64,000 bases of DNA from Trichomonas vaginalis G3 (taxonomy: Eukaryota > Parabasalia > Trichomonadida > Trichomonadidae). Both the position numbers and the translations under genes were made by a program. Every line of letters begins with the position of its first letter. The first letter of the stretch is position 1. The notes under the pieces are model-generated. The model had not been told where the DNA came from. It worked only from the letters and a program-made list of their open reading frames with translations, and ran no database searches. Shown in pieces: positions 27,601 to 36,455 of this stretch. The stretch lies in NCBI RefSeq assembly GCF_026262505.1, contig NC_067204.1, positions 17,648,165 to 17,712,164 of the forward strand, written 5' to 3'.

Positions 27601-29278
27601 AAAAATTTCTGACACTTCACTTTTCTATATTAATCGGTTCAAGAGTCGCTTCAACACATTGTTATACGGATCATCAAACAGTGCTGTTTCTCCAGGACTT
27701 GTTTTAGGATCAGATATTTCCGACGCTTACACGAAATCATCATTTATTGATACAAAAGTTGTAATTCAAAATCCTGTTGTCGGAGTCATTCATGATGTTT
27801 ATTATTCATTAAGTTGTGAAGCACAAGTCTCATTGTTCTGTTCAATAGCGAATTGGATCTTTAATGAATCCAATTTCACGTACGAAGACAATTTTACTTA
27901 TCATTTTGAACACATATTGTTTGCACACATTATTCCATTTTTGGAGAACGGAATGGATTTGTTTAAGACGAAAGTAAGCAATCTAAATGAAAGGAAAACA
28001 AACGAACTATTGATTGTTTACGTTCTCCTTTTAGTTCTTCAAGTTCTTTATTCATTAGTTATCATGAGAAGATCGTGTGTAAGATTATTAAATCATATCG
28101 AAACTCCTCGTCGTTTGCTTTGTTTAGTTCCTCCTGAAGGACTCATGAAATCTCCAACGATTGTTAAATGGTTCTCAGGAGCTTTCAGTGTCAGCAGCAA
28201 TTTATTGTTGGAAAACAGAAACGCAATGAATAATGAAGCTGTTGAATTCGCTTGTGATTATTCTAATTGCGGAGTTGCTTTGTTAGACGAGTTTTTGCAA
28301 GTACAAAGTGCAAACAAAACATTCTTTGAAATGACGAAACTCAATGAACAAAATATCAATGAATCAATAAGAAATGTTTTGTTAAGAGCTTTGATTGATA
28401 AAGATAAACTCGCAAGTATACAAAGACTCGAAAGAGTTGCAAAGAAGATGACTGCTGGTGTTTCTAAAGCAGGATCATTCAGTTTCGAATCAGTTATTGC
28501 AGGATCGAATGGAGAAATGCAGAACGTTTTAGTAACATTGCATGGATGTTCTGATGTCGATGAAGGACAAGCACATTCAGTAACAACAGCACAATCATTC
28601 GCATGTGTTATACAAGACTATACACAAATACACATGCAAGAAGAACACCTGAGAATCGAACATGACAAATTACAATCATTGATGAACTTGATAATGCCAA
28701 GCGCTATAAGAGCAAAGCATGAAGATGGCCTGGAAACATCTTTCCAAGTTGATATCGGATCAATCATTGTTGCTACAATTAAAACAGATGTAATGGGTGA
28801 TGAATTGACAAAGATTTGTTCTTCTGTTTTCGCTGCTTTGGATGGAGCTGTTGATGATGAAACAATCAAGATAAGGACATGTGGATTATCTTATATAGCT
28901 GCAACAGGTTTGTTCTCTAGAACGAAAGCTTCAGGACAAACTGCTTCTGATGTCGCTTTAAAGATGTTGTCTTTGGCTGCAAAAGTTGTTGATACAAACA
29001 CAGCATCAGTAGGAATTGGTGTTCACACAGGTAATGTTAAATGCGGAATGGTTGGTGTTCTTCAACCGATATTCGATGTGCTTGGAGATACAGCGCAAGG
29101 AGCGATGAAGCTCAGCGATGTTTGTCCACCTTGGTTAGTTCATATAAGTGAAAGAACATACGGAGAAATCAAATTCTTGAAATATAATGTGAAGGAAGTT
29201 GGTGGTGATGATAGAGGCCATACTTATCTTTTGTCAAATAATAGTTTCTCTTCTGGAGAAGTTCAGAAACTCCAATAA
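24605..29278 (+). CDS. Large multi-pass membrane protein with PAS-like and divergent class III nucleotidyl cyclase domains, 1557 aa
   Basis: ATG at 24605. About nine hydrophobic segments lie between residues 70 and 345, a long cytosolic helical part follows to about 615, then further membrane segments near 630-660, 840-865, 935-960 and 1133-1155, with N-glycosylation-type loops between the last ones. A PAS-like region is at about 1220-1340 (VALLDEFLQVQSANKTFFEMT). The C-terminal 190 residues align with class III adenylyl/guanylyl cyclases: LMNLIMPSAI, then GIGVHTGNVKCGMVG near 1471 and FDVLGDTAQGAMKLS near 1489. The metal-binding Asp residues are missing (SIIVATIKT where F.DI is expected; CGLSYIAATGL where GDAY is expected), and the catalytic Asn and Arg are Gln and Lys. 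So the fold is kept but catalysis is doubtful. Trichomonads have many such receptors. Confidence 0.88.
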   Translation: MTSVYAASSIHSKSTLSKKYEVDTSAMWNGGEKFRVKEDETPDQISLTNFMQQFSMDVGRFVEVKPWINSLRYFIFPFFYILGSSGILMIESFESKIFNMFMTVLRSLIIILPKDSSLNINITFNVSLALIYITFVLLLVRNVLQYKRGSTPSRNDIIFWIFTSRIVTQIFSCYISYYLALHLVNIVGRYNIDDLINLIIAIPLYTFQISYIYFSCSVYNATPILRPNDVTQLWFSQSFIDWRINIALFAPIFSQCVLQYFSSPAKEIAFIFLVFAVSIYFAMSVILYMPCVWPKLNALVLAAAVAAMAFSFFPLMSYYANKYAPFFFLGCLIMVPILYLLSKQVVAYCCRRVLKKFNDMRASEDMDGEEDNKLDPLSAAILHLNKTTNVDFLKMGISGDRLLSLFLRVGFWFNVPEIEDQSFIKWATDQCVKADLLLSACQISYALQNDNRMLNNLSVLVSKLSSGPYNTKSFAMLFDHLRQELITQLNQPLLNAVSQCKRASYSLQNFCGEFWAAVIKQRIQGMVDVLPQISYEMSRTEILFQNLIRNYPRSSTVYRETVIIYHKNLGDHVKTIDTQARLNRLRKVDDVDSERSSSSDLDDIDHNFQEQMDPWISVQSIISNIRSVAKTLTIVAAVIMILCMILMPLIQLIFAIARVNSFLRITDPIQIIGDIQLEISRIPQLIRRINLFQTGEIRDVWVGPVRGTLNEIINETSAKDYLDIYINDLEDNLTSFLDACTNEKIPTSVCENRSYSMVSGNATSSSSLYDLLSSYLLSASSIKDLKNMTNINNNTNFQFIFSNFDTAETGITQALATLNSQVVSFYDTFDRLCMIFYIITFAVPVIIILPLFIISLVYARREIKFVLRLFFSIPKSDISSIRYSMKTKKGKEVKQELTNDDASLDGLQLRKEELIENLATVPRYQQGIYMMWIEVSLVFLAVSCTLSCIGIYVFKGSMTEIIEMTNAYTYSITVFSNAASCYVCAQELFSSDPINKNLTKISDTSLFYINRFKSRFNTLLYGSSNSAVSPGLVLGSDISDAYTKSSFIDTKVVIQNPVVGVIHDVYYSLSCEAQVSLFCSIANWIFNESNFTYEDNFTYHFEHILFAHIIPFLENGMDLFKTKVSNLNERKTNELLIVYVLLLVLQVLYSLVIMRRSCVRLLNHIETPRRLLCLVPPEGLMKSPTIVKWFSGAFSVSSNLLLENRNAMNNEAVEFACDYSNCGVALLDEFLQVQSANKTFFEMTKLNEQNINESIRNVLLRALIDKDKLASIQRLERVAKKMTAGVSKAGSFSFESVIAGSNGEMQNVLVTLHGCSDVDEGQAHSVTTAQSFACVIQDYTQIHMQEEHLRIEHDKLQSLMNLIMPSAIRAKHEDGLETSFQVDIGSIIVATIKTDVMGDELTKICSSVFAALDGAVDDETIKIRTCGLSYIAATGLFSRTKASGQTASDVALKMLSLAAKVVDTNTASVGIGVHTGNVKCGMVGVLQPIFDVLGDTAQGAMKLSDVCPPWLVHISERTYGEIKFLKYNVKEVGGDDRGHTYLLSNNSFSSGEVQKLQ

Positions 29279-29637
29279 GTTGATATTAACTGATTTTTTT
29301 TATTATTTTTTAATATTTTATATTTGTTTGATATTATTATTTATTTACATAAAACTTGTAAGTTTTTAGTAAGTACATATTTATTTAACTTCAAAGAAAT
29401 TCATTTTGATTTTGTTAATAATAGTTTTATAATGATTAACACAATAAGAAGTTCAGTAGTTTCTTCTTGATATCCAATATATTTAAGGTAAATTGCTCAT
29501 TTTATCTAAATAGTCATTATAATATGTTTTTTGATTCGAAAATAATGTTAAGCAGTAAAATAATTCGAGACAGCAACAGGGATTAACTATAGTGCTGATT
29601 TGATTTATTCTTCTAAGAAGCTACCAACTTTTTCTTT
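29279..29637. other. Short convergent intergenic region
   Basis: AT-rich 3' flanks of the cyclase-like gene and of the ankyrin gene. Nothing else seen. Confidence 0.5.
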
Positions 29638-32043
29638 TTAGTTGATATTAGCATCATGTGAAGAAAGAAGTTCGGTGATTCCTTTGTTATTATTTTCTGA
29701 TGCATAGTAAAGAACAGTTTTACCATCATTATCTTTTTCATTGATGTTTGCACCATGTAAAAGAAGTAATTCGGCAGTTTCTTCACTATCATTATCTGCT
29801 GTACAATGAAGTGCAGTTTTTCCAATATTATCTTTTTCATTGATTTTTGCACCATATGAGAGAAGAAGTTCGGCGATTTCTTTGTTATTATTAGTAGATG
29901 CAACATGAAGAGGTGTTTGCCCATTGTTATCTTTTTCGTTGATATTAGCGCCATGTGAAATAAGAAGTTCGGCTGTTTCAATATAATCAAAATATGATGT
30001 ATAATGAAGAGCTGTAAATCCGCTATTATCTTTTTCATTGATATTTGCACCAAATGAGAGAAGAAGTTCCGTGATTTCTGTGTTATTATTATTTGCTGAA
30101 CAATGAAGAGCAGTTACTCCATAATTATCTTTTTCATTGATATTTGCTCCATGTGAAATAAGAATTTCGGCTGTTTCTCCACTATTATGATATGCTGCAT
30201 GATGAATTGAAGTTTTTCCATAATTATCTTTTTCATTGATATTAGCACCATGTGAGAGAAGAAATTCAACGATTTCTTTGTTATTACTAATAGATGCGGC
30301 ATGAAGAGATGTTTGTCTATTATCATCTTTTTTATTGATATTTGCCCCATGTGAGAGAAGAAATTCGGCAGTTTCTTTGCTATTATTATATGCTGCAAAA
30401 TGAAGAGTGGTGTTTCCATCATTATCTTTTTCATTGATATCGGCACCGTATGAAATAAGAAGTTCAGCAGTTTCTTTGCTATTACTCATACCTGCATAAT
30501 GAAGAGCATTTCCTCCATTATTGTCTTTTTCATTGATATTTGCACCATATGAAAGAAGAAGTTCGGCTGTTTTGTCATTATTGTTAATAGTTGCATAATG
30601 AAGAGCAGTTTTTCCATAATTATCTTTTTCAAAGATATTTGCACCATGCAAAATAAGAAGTTCAGCTGTTTCTTTGCTATTATGATCTGCTGCAGCATGA
30701 AGAGATGTTTTCCCGTTATTATCTTTTTCAAAGATATTAGCACCATGTAAAAGAAGAAGTTCAGCTGTTTCTTTACTATTATTAATTGCTGCATAATGAA
30801 GAGCGGTTTTCCCATAATTGTTTTTTTCCTTGATATTTGCGCCATTTAAAATAAGAAGTTCAGCTGTTTCTTTACTATTACTCATACATGCATAACGAAG
30901 GGCAGTTTTCCCATAATTGTTTTTTTCCTTGATATTTGCGCCATTTAAAATAAGAAGTTCAGCTGTTTCTTTACTATTACTCATACATGCATAACGAAGG
31001 GCAGTTTCCCCACTTTTGTCATTTACATTGACATTTGCGCCATTTAAAATAAGAAGTTCGGCAGTTTTGTCATTATTGTTAATAGTTGCATAATGAAGAG
31101 CAGTTTTCCCATTTTTGTCATTTACATTAATATTTGCCCCTTGGGAAAGGAAATAATTCCAAATGGTGGAAATATTAAACTGTGTTGAATAAACAAAGCA
31201 ATTATTGATATCATTAGTTTGATCGAAATAAACTAATAATGATTCAAGATTTTGATATTCAACGCATAATTCTAAATCGATCTCTATATTAAACTCATTC
31301 ATCAAGAATGTAACAAAATCAATGTTGTGCGAAATAATGGCATATTTCATGCAATCTTCATTTGATTTTTTATATTTCAAGCATTCACTCATAATCTCTG
31401 GATTTCCTCCTAAAAATGATAACTGAAGACATGTTTCAGTTATCTCGGATTCACATTTCGTTCTTAAGAACTTGAAACAATCAACTGCTCCGTGGTAACA
31501 ACATAATTCAAGTAATGAATATCCGTTTTTCACAATGGGATATAAATCGCTCTCAAATTTTTGATCTTCATCAAAATCTTCCATTTCAACGAAAACAATG
31601 AATCTTTCTTTGTCATCATACATTATGGCTCTGTAAATTGAATCTTCTGAATGAATATATATCTTTTTAAAATCCATAATTTTCCAATCATCAGAATTGT
31701 CTAAATTAATTCCATATTCTTTAAAGAATAGATAGTTAAAATCATTTGAAATTCCTTTTACCTTAGTTACTTGATAATCATCGGAAATTAATTTCGCAAG
31801 TTTCAAGTATGACTTTGTATAGCGATTATTAAACTGAAGGATGTTTGAAATATCTTTGATTGCATTTTGGGGAAGATATTTCATTGATTTAATCAGTTCT
31901 GTTTTGATCATTTGGTAAATCTTTTTTAATTTTTCTTCATTTTCCGTTCTTAACTGATATAATGCAATATACAAATCGATGTACCATGCATATGTACTTC
32001 TCAATTCACTGTATTTGTTTAGGTAAATGTCTTGATCAGACAT
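29638..32043 (-). CDS. Ankyrin-repeat protein with N-terminal DUF3447 region, 801 aa
   Basis: A paralogue of 8277-10376. I start at 32043 (MSDQDIYLNKYSELRSTY) because the paralogue begins at the same residue; the frame has another ATG 12 codons upstream (32079), with a TCATA initiator-like motif so close that it might itself be transcribed as +1. The DUF3447 region is at about 155-260 (LLELCCYHGAVDCFKFLR, AIISHNIDFVTFLMNE). About 15 ankyrin repeats follow from residue 305. Two consecutive repeats, RYACMSNSKETAELLILNGANIKEKNNYGKTAL in type, are nearly identical in DNA (30880-30980), a local recent duplication. No signal peptide or membrane segment. Likely a scaffold or binding protein of unknown partner. 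Confidence 0.9.
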   Translation of the reverse strand: MSDQDIYLNKYSELRSTYAWYIDLYIALYQLRTENEEKLKKIYQMIKTELIKSMKYLPQNAIKDISNILQFNNRYTKSYLKLAKLISDDYQVTKVKGISNDFNYLFFKEYGINLDNSDDWKIMDFKKIYIHSEDSIYRAIMYDDKERFIVFVEMEDFDEDQKFESDLYPIVKNGYSLLELCCYHGAVDCFKFLRTKCESEITETCLQLSFLGGNPEIMSECLKYKKSNEDCMKYAIISHNIDFVTFLMNEFNIEIDLELCVEYQNLESLLVYFDQTNDINNCFVYSTQFNISTIWNYFLSQGANINVNDKNGKTALHYATINNNDKTAELLILNGANVNVNDKSGETALRYACMSNSKETAELLILNGANIKEKNNYGKTALRYACMSNSKETAELLILNGANIKEKNNYGKTALHYAAINNSKETAELLLLHGANIFEKDNNGKTSLHAAADHNSKETAELLILHGANIFEKDNYGKTALHYATINNNDKTAELLLSYGANINEKDNNGGNALHYAGMSNSKETAELLISYGADINEKDNDGNTTLHFAAYNNSKETAEFLLSHGANINKKDDNRQTSLHAASISNNKEIVEFLLSHGANINEKDNYGKTSIHHAAYHNSGETAEILISHGANINEKDNYGVTALHCSANNNNTEITELLLSFGANINEKDNSGFTALHYTSYFDYIETAELLISHGANINEKDNNGQTPLHVASTNNNKEIAELLLSYGAKINEKDNIGKTALHCTADNDSEETAELLLLHGANINEKDNDGKTVLYYASENNNKGITELLSSHDANIN

Positions 32044-32079
32044 TAAAAATTTAAATATCATAGATATGCATTTTACCAT

Positions 32080-32533
32080 ATGAAATAACTTTAAAATTCA
32101 TTATGAGGGAAAAAACATAAGAGGTTCTGTATGTGAAAAACAACATTCTTGCATATTTCAGATACAATTTAGGAATATTGATTAAGTTCGTAGATACAAA
32201 ATGACATACTTATAATAGTTAAGTCAAAGCGAAAATAAATTAGATGCAAATTTTTTTGCATAATGATAAGCACATCATGTTTCTTTAAATAAAATTTTAT
32301 GATCTATAGCGTGAAAATATAAACTTACCATGATTCTTTAGTCACAAAAAATAAAAATAATTTTTGGGTTTCAGATCTCCATAAATTCCCAGATTAATAA
32401 ATGTTTCTTATTAATTATTGAAAATATGGGCCCGAGCGAAGCATGGCTTGCAAAATGACATCGAGATTTACATGATAGAAAACGAATTTGGTGATTTGAA
32501 TTTTACAACTATTCAAATTGAAGAAATATAAAA
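32080..32533. other. Intergenic region between divergent genes
   Basis: AT-rich. GGGCCCGAGCGAAGC near 32428 is a small GC-rich patch without recognised meaning. TCAAAT about 22 bases before the next ATG may be its initiator. Confidence 0.4.
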
Positions 32534-32848
32534 ATGGCAGCATTCGCCCGTGAAAGTCCCAACTCACTTAACTTCCCAGGCAGAGAACCAATCCCACAAT
32601 GGAGAGTTCTCGCAGACAAGTTTGCATGCCCAATTTTCGGAATCCTTATGGCTTTCGCATTTTCAAACACAATATTAAACGCTCGTGTTCCATATATTTA
32701 TGTTGGTATGTTCGGACTCGTTGCTTTAATATTTGCTTTGATCGGATTTAGAACTAAATCTCCAGAATTACGATATTCCGGATATTCCTTAGCCGCCTAC
32801 TTCGGCTGCACAGCTGCATTTTGCTTAGCTCTAATACTTCTCTTTTAA
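32534..32848 (+). CDS. Small integral membrane protein, 104 aa, unknown
   Basis: ATG at 32534. A hydrophilic N-terminus of about 28 residues (MAAFARESPNSLNFPGREP) is followed by three hydrophobic segments: about 31-48 (FGILMAFAFSNTILNA), 54-71 (YIYVGMFGLVALIFALIGF) and 81-103 (YSLAAYFGCTAAFCLALILLF). The codon use is good (C-ending codons in the first half) and the stop is followed by CTTAATG, so it looks like a real, expressed gene. Size and topology recall subunits of ER translocation or glycosylation complexes, but no family signature is recognised. Confidence 0.75.
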   Translation: MAAFARESPNSLNFPGREPIPQWRVLADKFACPIFGILMAFAFSNTILNARVPYIYVGMFGLVALIFALIGFRTKSPELRYSGYSLAAYFGCTAAFCLALILLF

Positions 32849-33254
32849 CTTAATGTTGCGTAAATACAGTTTATTTAATTTTCAATATTTCTTTGCGGAT
32901 AATCTACTTTATTAAATAAAATACTTTTTATGCTTTCATAACGTTAAATACCAAGCTCCATAATTAAATATATAGCTTCAATTACCATTATTTTCTAAAT
33001 TCTATAATTTCAATCGAAAATAATATCAGGAATTTGTCTTGGAATCTCTAATGATACTGTCCTCTAAAGTTGAAAGCAATTTGAATTAGAGACACTAGTT
33101 TCCATACTTTTATAATTTCTAAATAAAAATAGTAGTCAATGAAGAGTTTTTAATATGTTAAAAACAAAGATGGTAAAAAAGATTTGATTTCCTTAATAAT
33201 AATAGATAAAATTTTTATTGATAAAAGATAGAGTAATATAATATAAAGAAGAAG
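32849..33254. other. Convergent intergenic region, nothing recognised
   Basis: 3' flanks of the small membrane protein and the SNARE gene; AT-rich only. Confidence 0.5.
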
Positions 33255-33827
33255 TTATCCGCAGCATCTATTGAGCTTCTTTGAGTCACGAAGGAACATC
33301 TTAGATGATTCTGAAAGATGTTCGGACTTCTCAGCGAGTTCATTAATTTTCTGGCCACGACCAATGGCTTCTTCAAGGTTTGTGACCATAATTTTCTGAA
33401 TATCATCAAGGTTTTCTTGAATCTTTTTAATTTTGTCCGCATTAGCTGGGTTTTGATATTCTACAATGGCTTTTTTCATAACAGCTGATTTACCATTGGG
33501 GAATTGTAAATGGTTTGTTTCGTATTCGGTTCCAATTTCGCGAAGAATGTTGAATGCTGCACGTGATGGATATTCTTTATCGACAGCGATAAGAATTGCA
33601 ACATTTGGCCTCATACGGTACATAGAGATGAGGAACTTGTTCTCTTCTGCGGTGATATATGTGTTCATATTTGAGCCGTCGGCCATTTGTTGGGCGGCAA
33701 AATCACAAATTTCGATGGCATTCTTGCGATAAAGAAATCCAATATCGTTGAAATCATTGGCAGAATCAACGAGCTTCATTTTTCCATCAGCTCCTTTTTG
33801 ATAGAGATACAAAGAATAGATCTTCAT
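33255..33827 (-). CDS. Ykt6-like longin R-SNARE, 190 aa, lacking a CAAX box
   Basis: Ykt6 drives fusion in ER-Golgi, endosomal and autophagic transport. Residues 1-125 form a longin domain (MKIYSLYLYQKG, CDFAAQQMADG, EYPSRAAFNILREI). Residues 128-186 are the SNARE helix, with the zero-layer Arg at 157 in AIGRGQKINEL. There is no membrane segment; Ykt6 is held by lipids on two C-terminal cysteines. Here the protein ends NRCCG, so the double cysteine is present (188-189) but the CAAX tripeptide that normally follows is cut to a single Gly. The ATG at 33827 is clear. The lipid anchor must differ from the standard farnesyl route or the end is altered in this copy. Other longin R-SNAREs usually have a membrane anchor, so Ykt6 is the best match. 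Confidence 0.85.
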   Translation of the reverse strand: MKIYSLYLYQKGADGKMKLVDSANDFNDIGFLYRKNAIEICDFAAQQMADGSNMNTYITAEENKFLISMYRMRPNVAILIAVDKEYPSRAAFNILREIGTEYETNHLQFPNGKSAVMKKAIVEYQNPANADKIKKIQENLDDIQKIMVTNLEEAIGRGQKINELAEKSEHLSESSKMFLRDSKKLNRCCG

Positions 33828-34128
33828 TCGAAAATAATAAAAAAATTTTCAACCAGTACGATAAAAAAATTTTTTTTGTTCAAAATCATGGTAAAATTTG
33901 AAAAGTGACGAAAAGATCGGACAGAACAATCTCTAAGCAACAATCAATATCTATAACTGGAATCCAATAAGCACCTGCTTTTCTAAATACCGAACATTTG
34001 TGATAAATGTTCGAACATTTATTGACACTTGCATGAAAAAGATAATCTTGTAAAACTAACCTTTATACTAAAAATGATGTGAAAGGGTGTATATTGAAAA
34101 CTATGCACTAAATCGAAATTCTTATAAT
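33828..34128. other. Intergenic region holding the duplicated 3' flank
   Basis: From about 34020 (CTTGCATGAAAAAGATAATC) the sequence is nearly identical to 36350-36455, the 3' flank of the second glycine/cysteine-rich gene, showing that the tandem duplication includes flanking DNA. Confidence 0.6.
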
Positions 34129-35214
34129 TCAAATTCTTCTGTTCTTTTGAATCCTTCTTGAAAACGTCTGGACATCAAAGAAGTCTTTATATGAAGCTGT
34201 ATTGATTAATGTACAGTTTCCTTTTTTGTTAATTCTAAAACTAGTAGATCGACATGCAGTGCATTTGTACTTCGAAGTACAGTTCAAACAGTTCTCACTA
34301 CACTCATGGCATTCATTCCCTTTCATGAAGAAGCCTTGCTCACATCTAGTGCATGTTGTGCTATTACGACATTTTTCACAGTTTGACCGACAATCAAAAC
34401 ACTCGGTTCCAACTTGAAAAGTAGAATTTGGACATGATTGATATTCGCATTTATTCTTGTATTTAACATGCGAAGAATCACATTTGTTACAAGATGATCC
34501 ATTATCACAATCTATGCAATTAGATATACACAAGTAATCATAAGTTATTTTGACATATCCATCTCCATAATTTGGCTTGTTCTTCCCATTTATAATCTCT
34601 GTAAAAGTGAAAGAACTAGATGGAGATATAAATGATGTCCCGCTGATTCCAATTGATGTGATATTATCACTATTTTCACCACCTTTCCCACCTCTATATC
34701 CAGCACCACCTCCAGATCCATTCACTGCATTACCACCATGATTGGTTTCTGTTAAGTATGAAGGATCTGATCTTTCCTCAAACACGTTTTTATTTGGCTC
34801 TTTCCAAAAATATGTGTTATTCCCACCTCCTGGAGCCCCATCATATAAAAAAATGGAACCAGATCCTCCTGCTGCAACGATCATTAGAGTTTTATTCAAA
34901 ATTGCTCTGCTTGACCCTCCACCACCGCAATATCCATCCTCACTTGCGTTTCCTCCATCAGGTAGACCTCATGAAGTCAAAAAACCTTGCATTCCCGCTT
35001 GTATCATATAATCCATTTTATTTGTTACTTTAAATTGAGCTCTTGCATATGCTCCATAACCACCCTGAAAAGATGGTAATCCTATTTTGTATTTCGGAGT
35101 ACCTCCTTGGCCTCCAAAACACTCAATTTCGTATTTCCCTGGGTTCAATGATCCTATCTTTGATGAACTACTATTGTAATGTATTAGTAGATTACTGTAT
35201 GCCAAGAAAAACAT
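34129..35214 (-). pseudogene. Glycine-rich/cysteine-rich protein gene, first tandem copy, broken
   Basis: A near-copy of 36456-37724. The homologous start is the ATG at 35214 (MFFLAYSNLL); an ATG 13 codons upstream is also in frame. The frame is closed by one in-frame TGA at 34969-34971, where the intact copy has a Gly codon, then runs on to 34129. Compared with the second copy, 64 residues of the cysteine-rich region are missing between NEC and CHEC; both edges carry GCAT, as in a microhomology deletion. The glycine-rich part resembles the ALK/LTK-type glycine-rich domain (ECFGGQGG, then IVAAGGSGS) and the rest has CXXC-rich furin/VSP-like repeats. It may be a pseudogene or make only a 94-residue product. 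Confidence 0.75.
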
Positions 35215-35335
35215 ATCAAAATTTGAATCTAATTTGAATAGATTTTGAAGCATTAGAGAATTTTGAATGCTCGATTTTAAAGTTCCGTTAAAATCGAGCT
35301 AATTATTGAAAGCTCAGACATACATTAATATTTGT

Positions 35336-35386
35336 TCGGACTGTTTCAGAGGTTTGAGAATCTCTCAAATTTCTGAAACAGTCCGA
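35336..35386. repeat. Hairpin with arms of about 25 bp
   Basis: TCGGACTGTTTCAGAGG plus TTTGAGA folds onto TCTCAAATTTCTGAAACAG plus TCCGA with two mismatches and a tiny loop. It shares the core CTGTTTCAGAGG with the hairpin at 35502. Confidence 0.8.
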
Positions 35387-35501
35387 TCAAATATATCAAA
35401 TTAGCAATTTTGAATAGTCATTCAAAATATGGAAGAAAATTTGCAATTCTCTTGTAGATATTCTAGAAGCAAGCTTTTAATATATTTGACAAATTTTGCA
35501 A

Positions 35502-35564
35502 ATTACCTCAGACTTTTCAGAGGATTGAGTGGCAACTCAATCCTCTGAAATAGTCTGTGGTAAT
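35502..35564. repeat. Hairpin with arms of about 30 bp
   Basis: The left arm AATTACCTCAGAC...AGAGGATTGAGT pairs with ACTCAATCCTCT...GTCTGTGGTAATT; loop about 4 bases, one bulge and two mismatches. It is related to, but not the same as, the hairpin at 35336. Confidence 0.8.
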
Positions 35565-36455
35565 TTTTAGTCTCTACACTATTTCAATATAAGCTCCATT
35601 TTTAAACAGTTTTTAAAAATCGAGCATTGAAAAGTGTGATGAGACTTTGAAATTATCAATTGCCGTCAATTTTGAATAGTCATTCAAAATATGGAAGAAA
35701 ATTTGCAATTCTCTAAATGTACTTACACTAAGGATAAGCTAGATGGATTTCAAAATAAATTGCGGATATATTATAGATATGGTATGTCATCCATGAGTTT
35801 GTGTGGAAATATATAACAAATTTCTGGAATTCGAAATCATCAAAAATTCATTCATTGATTTTATAATAATGATACTATACCAAGAATGACAATTATTAAA
35901 TAATATTCACATTTGTATTATTTTAACTAATACAAAAATTTTTAACTTATTGAATTTCAAAAAATATTCAAAATATGTTTCACACTTTTTGTTTAATATT
36001 CAGGTATTAAGATAATTTATTCCCAATAAGAATGTATATATATAATAATAAATTTATAAGATTTACATAATAGATAAAAACTATGCATACTATGATGCTA
36101 TAAATAATTGTTATATTATTATTAATAAGGCAGGAAATGAATAATGTTCCCCAAAATTAGACAAAAATTTTAGGGGTTGCTAATGGCTGAAATGTGAGAT
36201 TTGAATGGGGCTTCCGCTTTTTAATTAGTTAAGTTTAATGTAATTCCATATGGGGAGATACCCAAAGCTACCAGATTTGCCATTTTTTGAGGGGAAATAA
36301 TTTTTTTTACTGATAGATTTTTTAGCAGCAAACGGGGTACATTATTATTGACAAATGCATGAAAAAGATAATCTTGAAAAACTACCCTTTATACTAAAAA
36401 TAAAGTGAAAAAGTGCATATTGAAAAATATGCACTAAATCGAAATTCACAATTAT

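Larger units (their letters stand above)
35215..36455. other. Spacer of the tandem pair, with hairpins and a direct repeat
   Basis: Contains three hairpins (35269-35299, 35336-35386 and 35502-35564) and a 46-bp direct repeat, ATTTTGAATAGTCATTCAAA and onward, at 35407-35452 and 35669-35714. The rest is AT-rich. From about 36350 it is the duplicated 3' flank. AGGGGTTGCTAATGG at 36170 resembles the 14-bp motif around the ankyrin gene. Confidence 0.65.
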
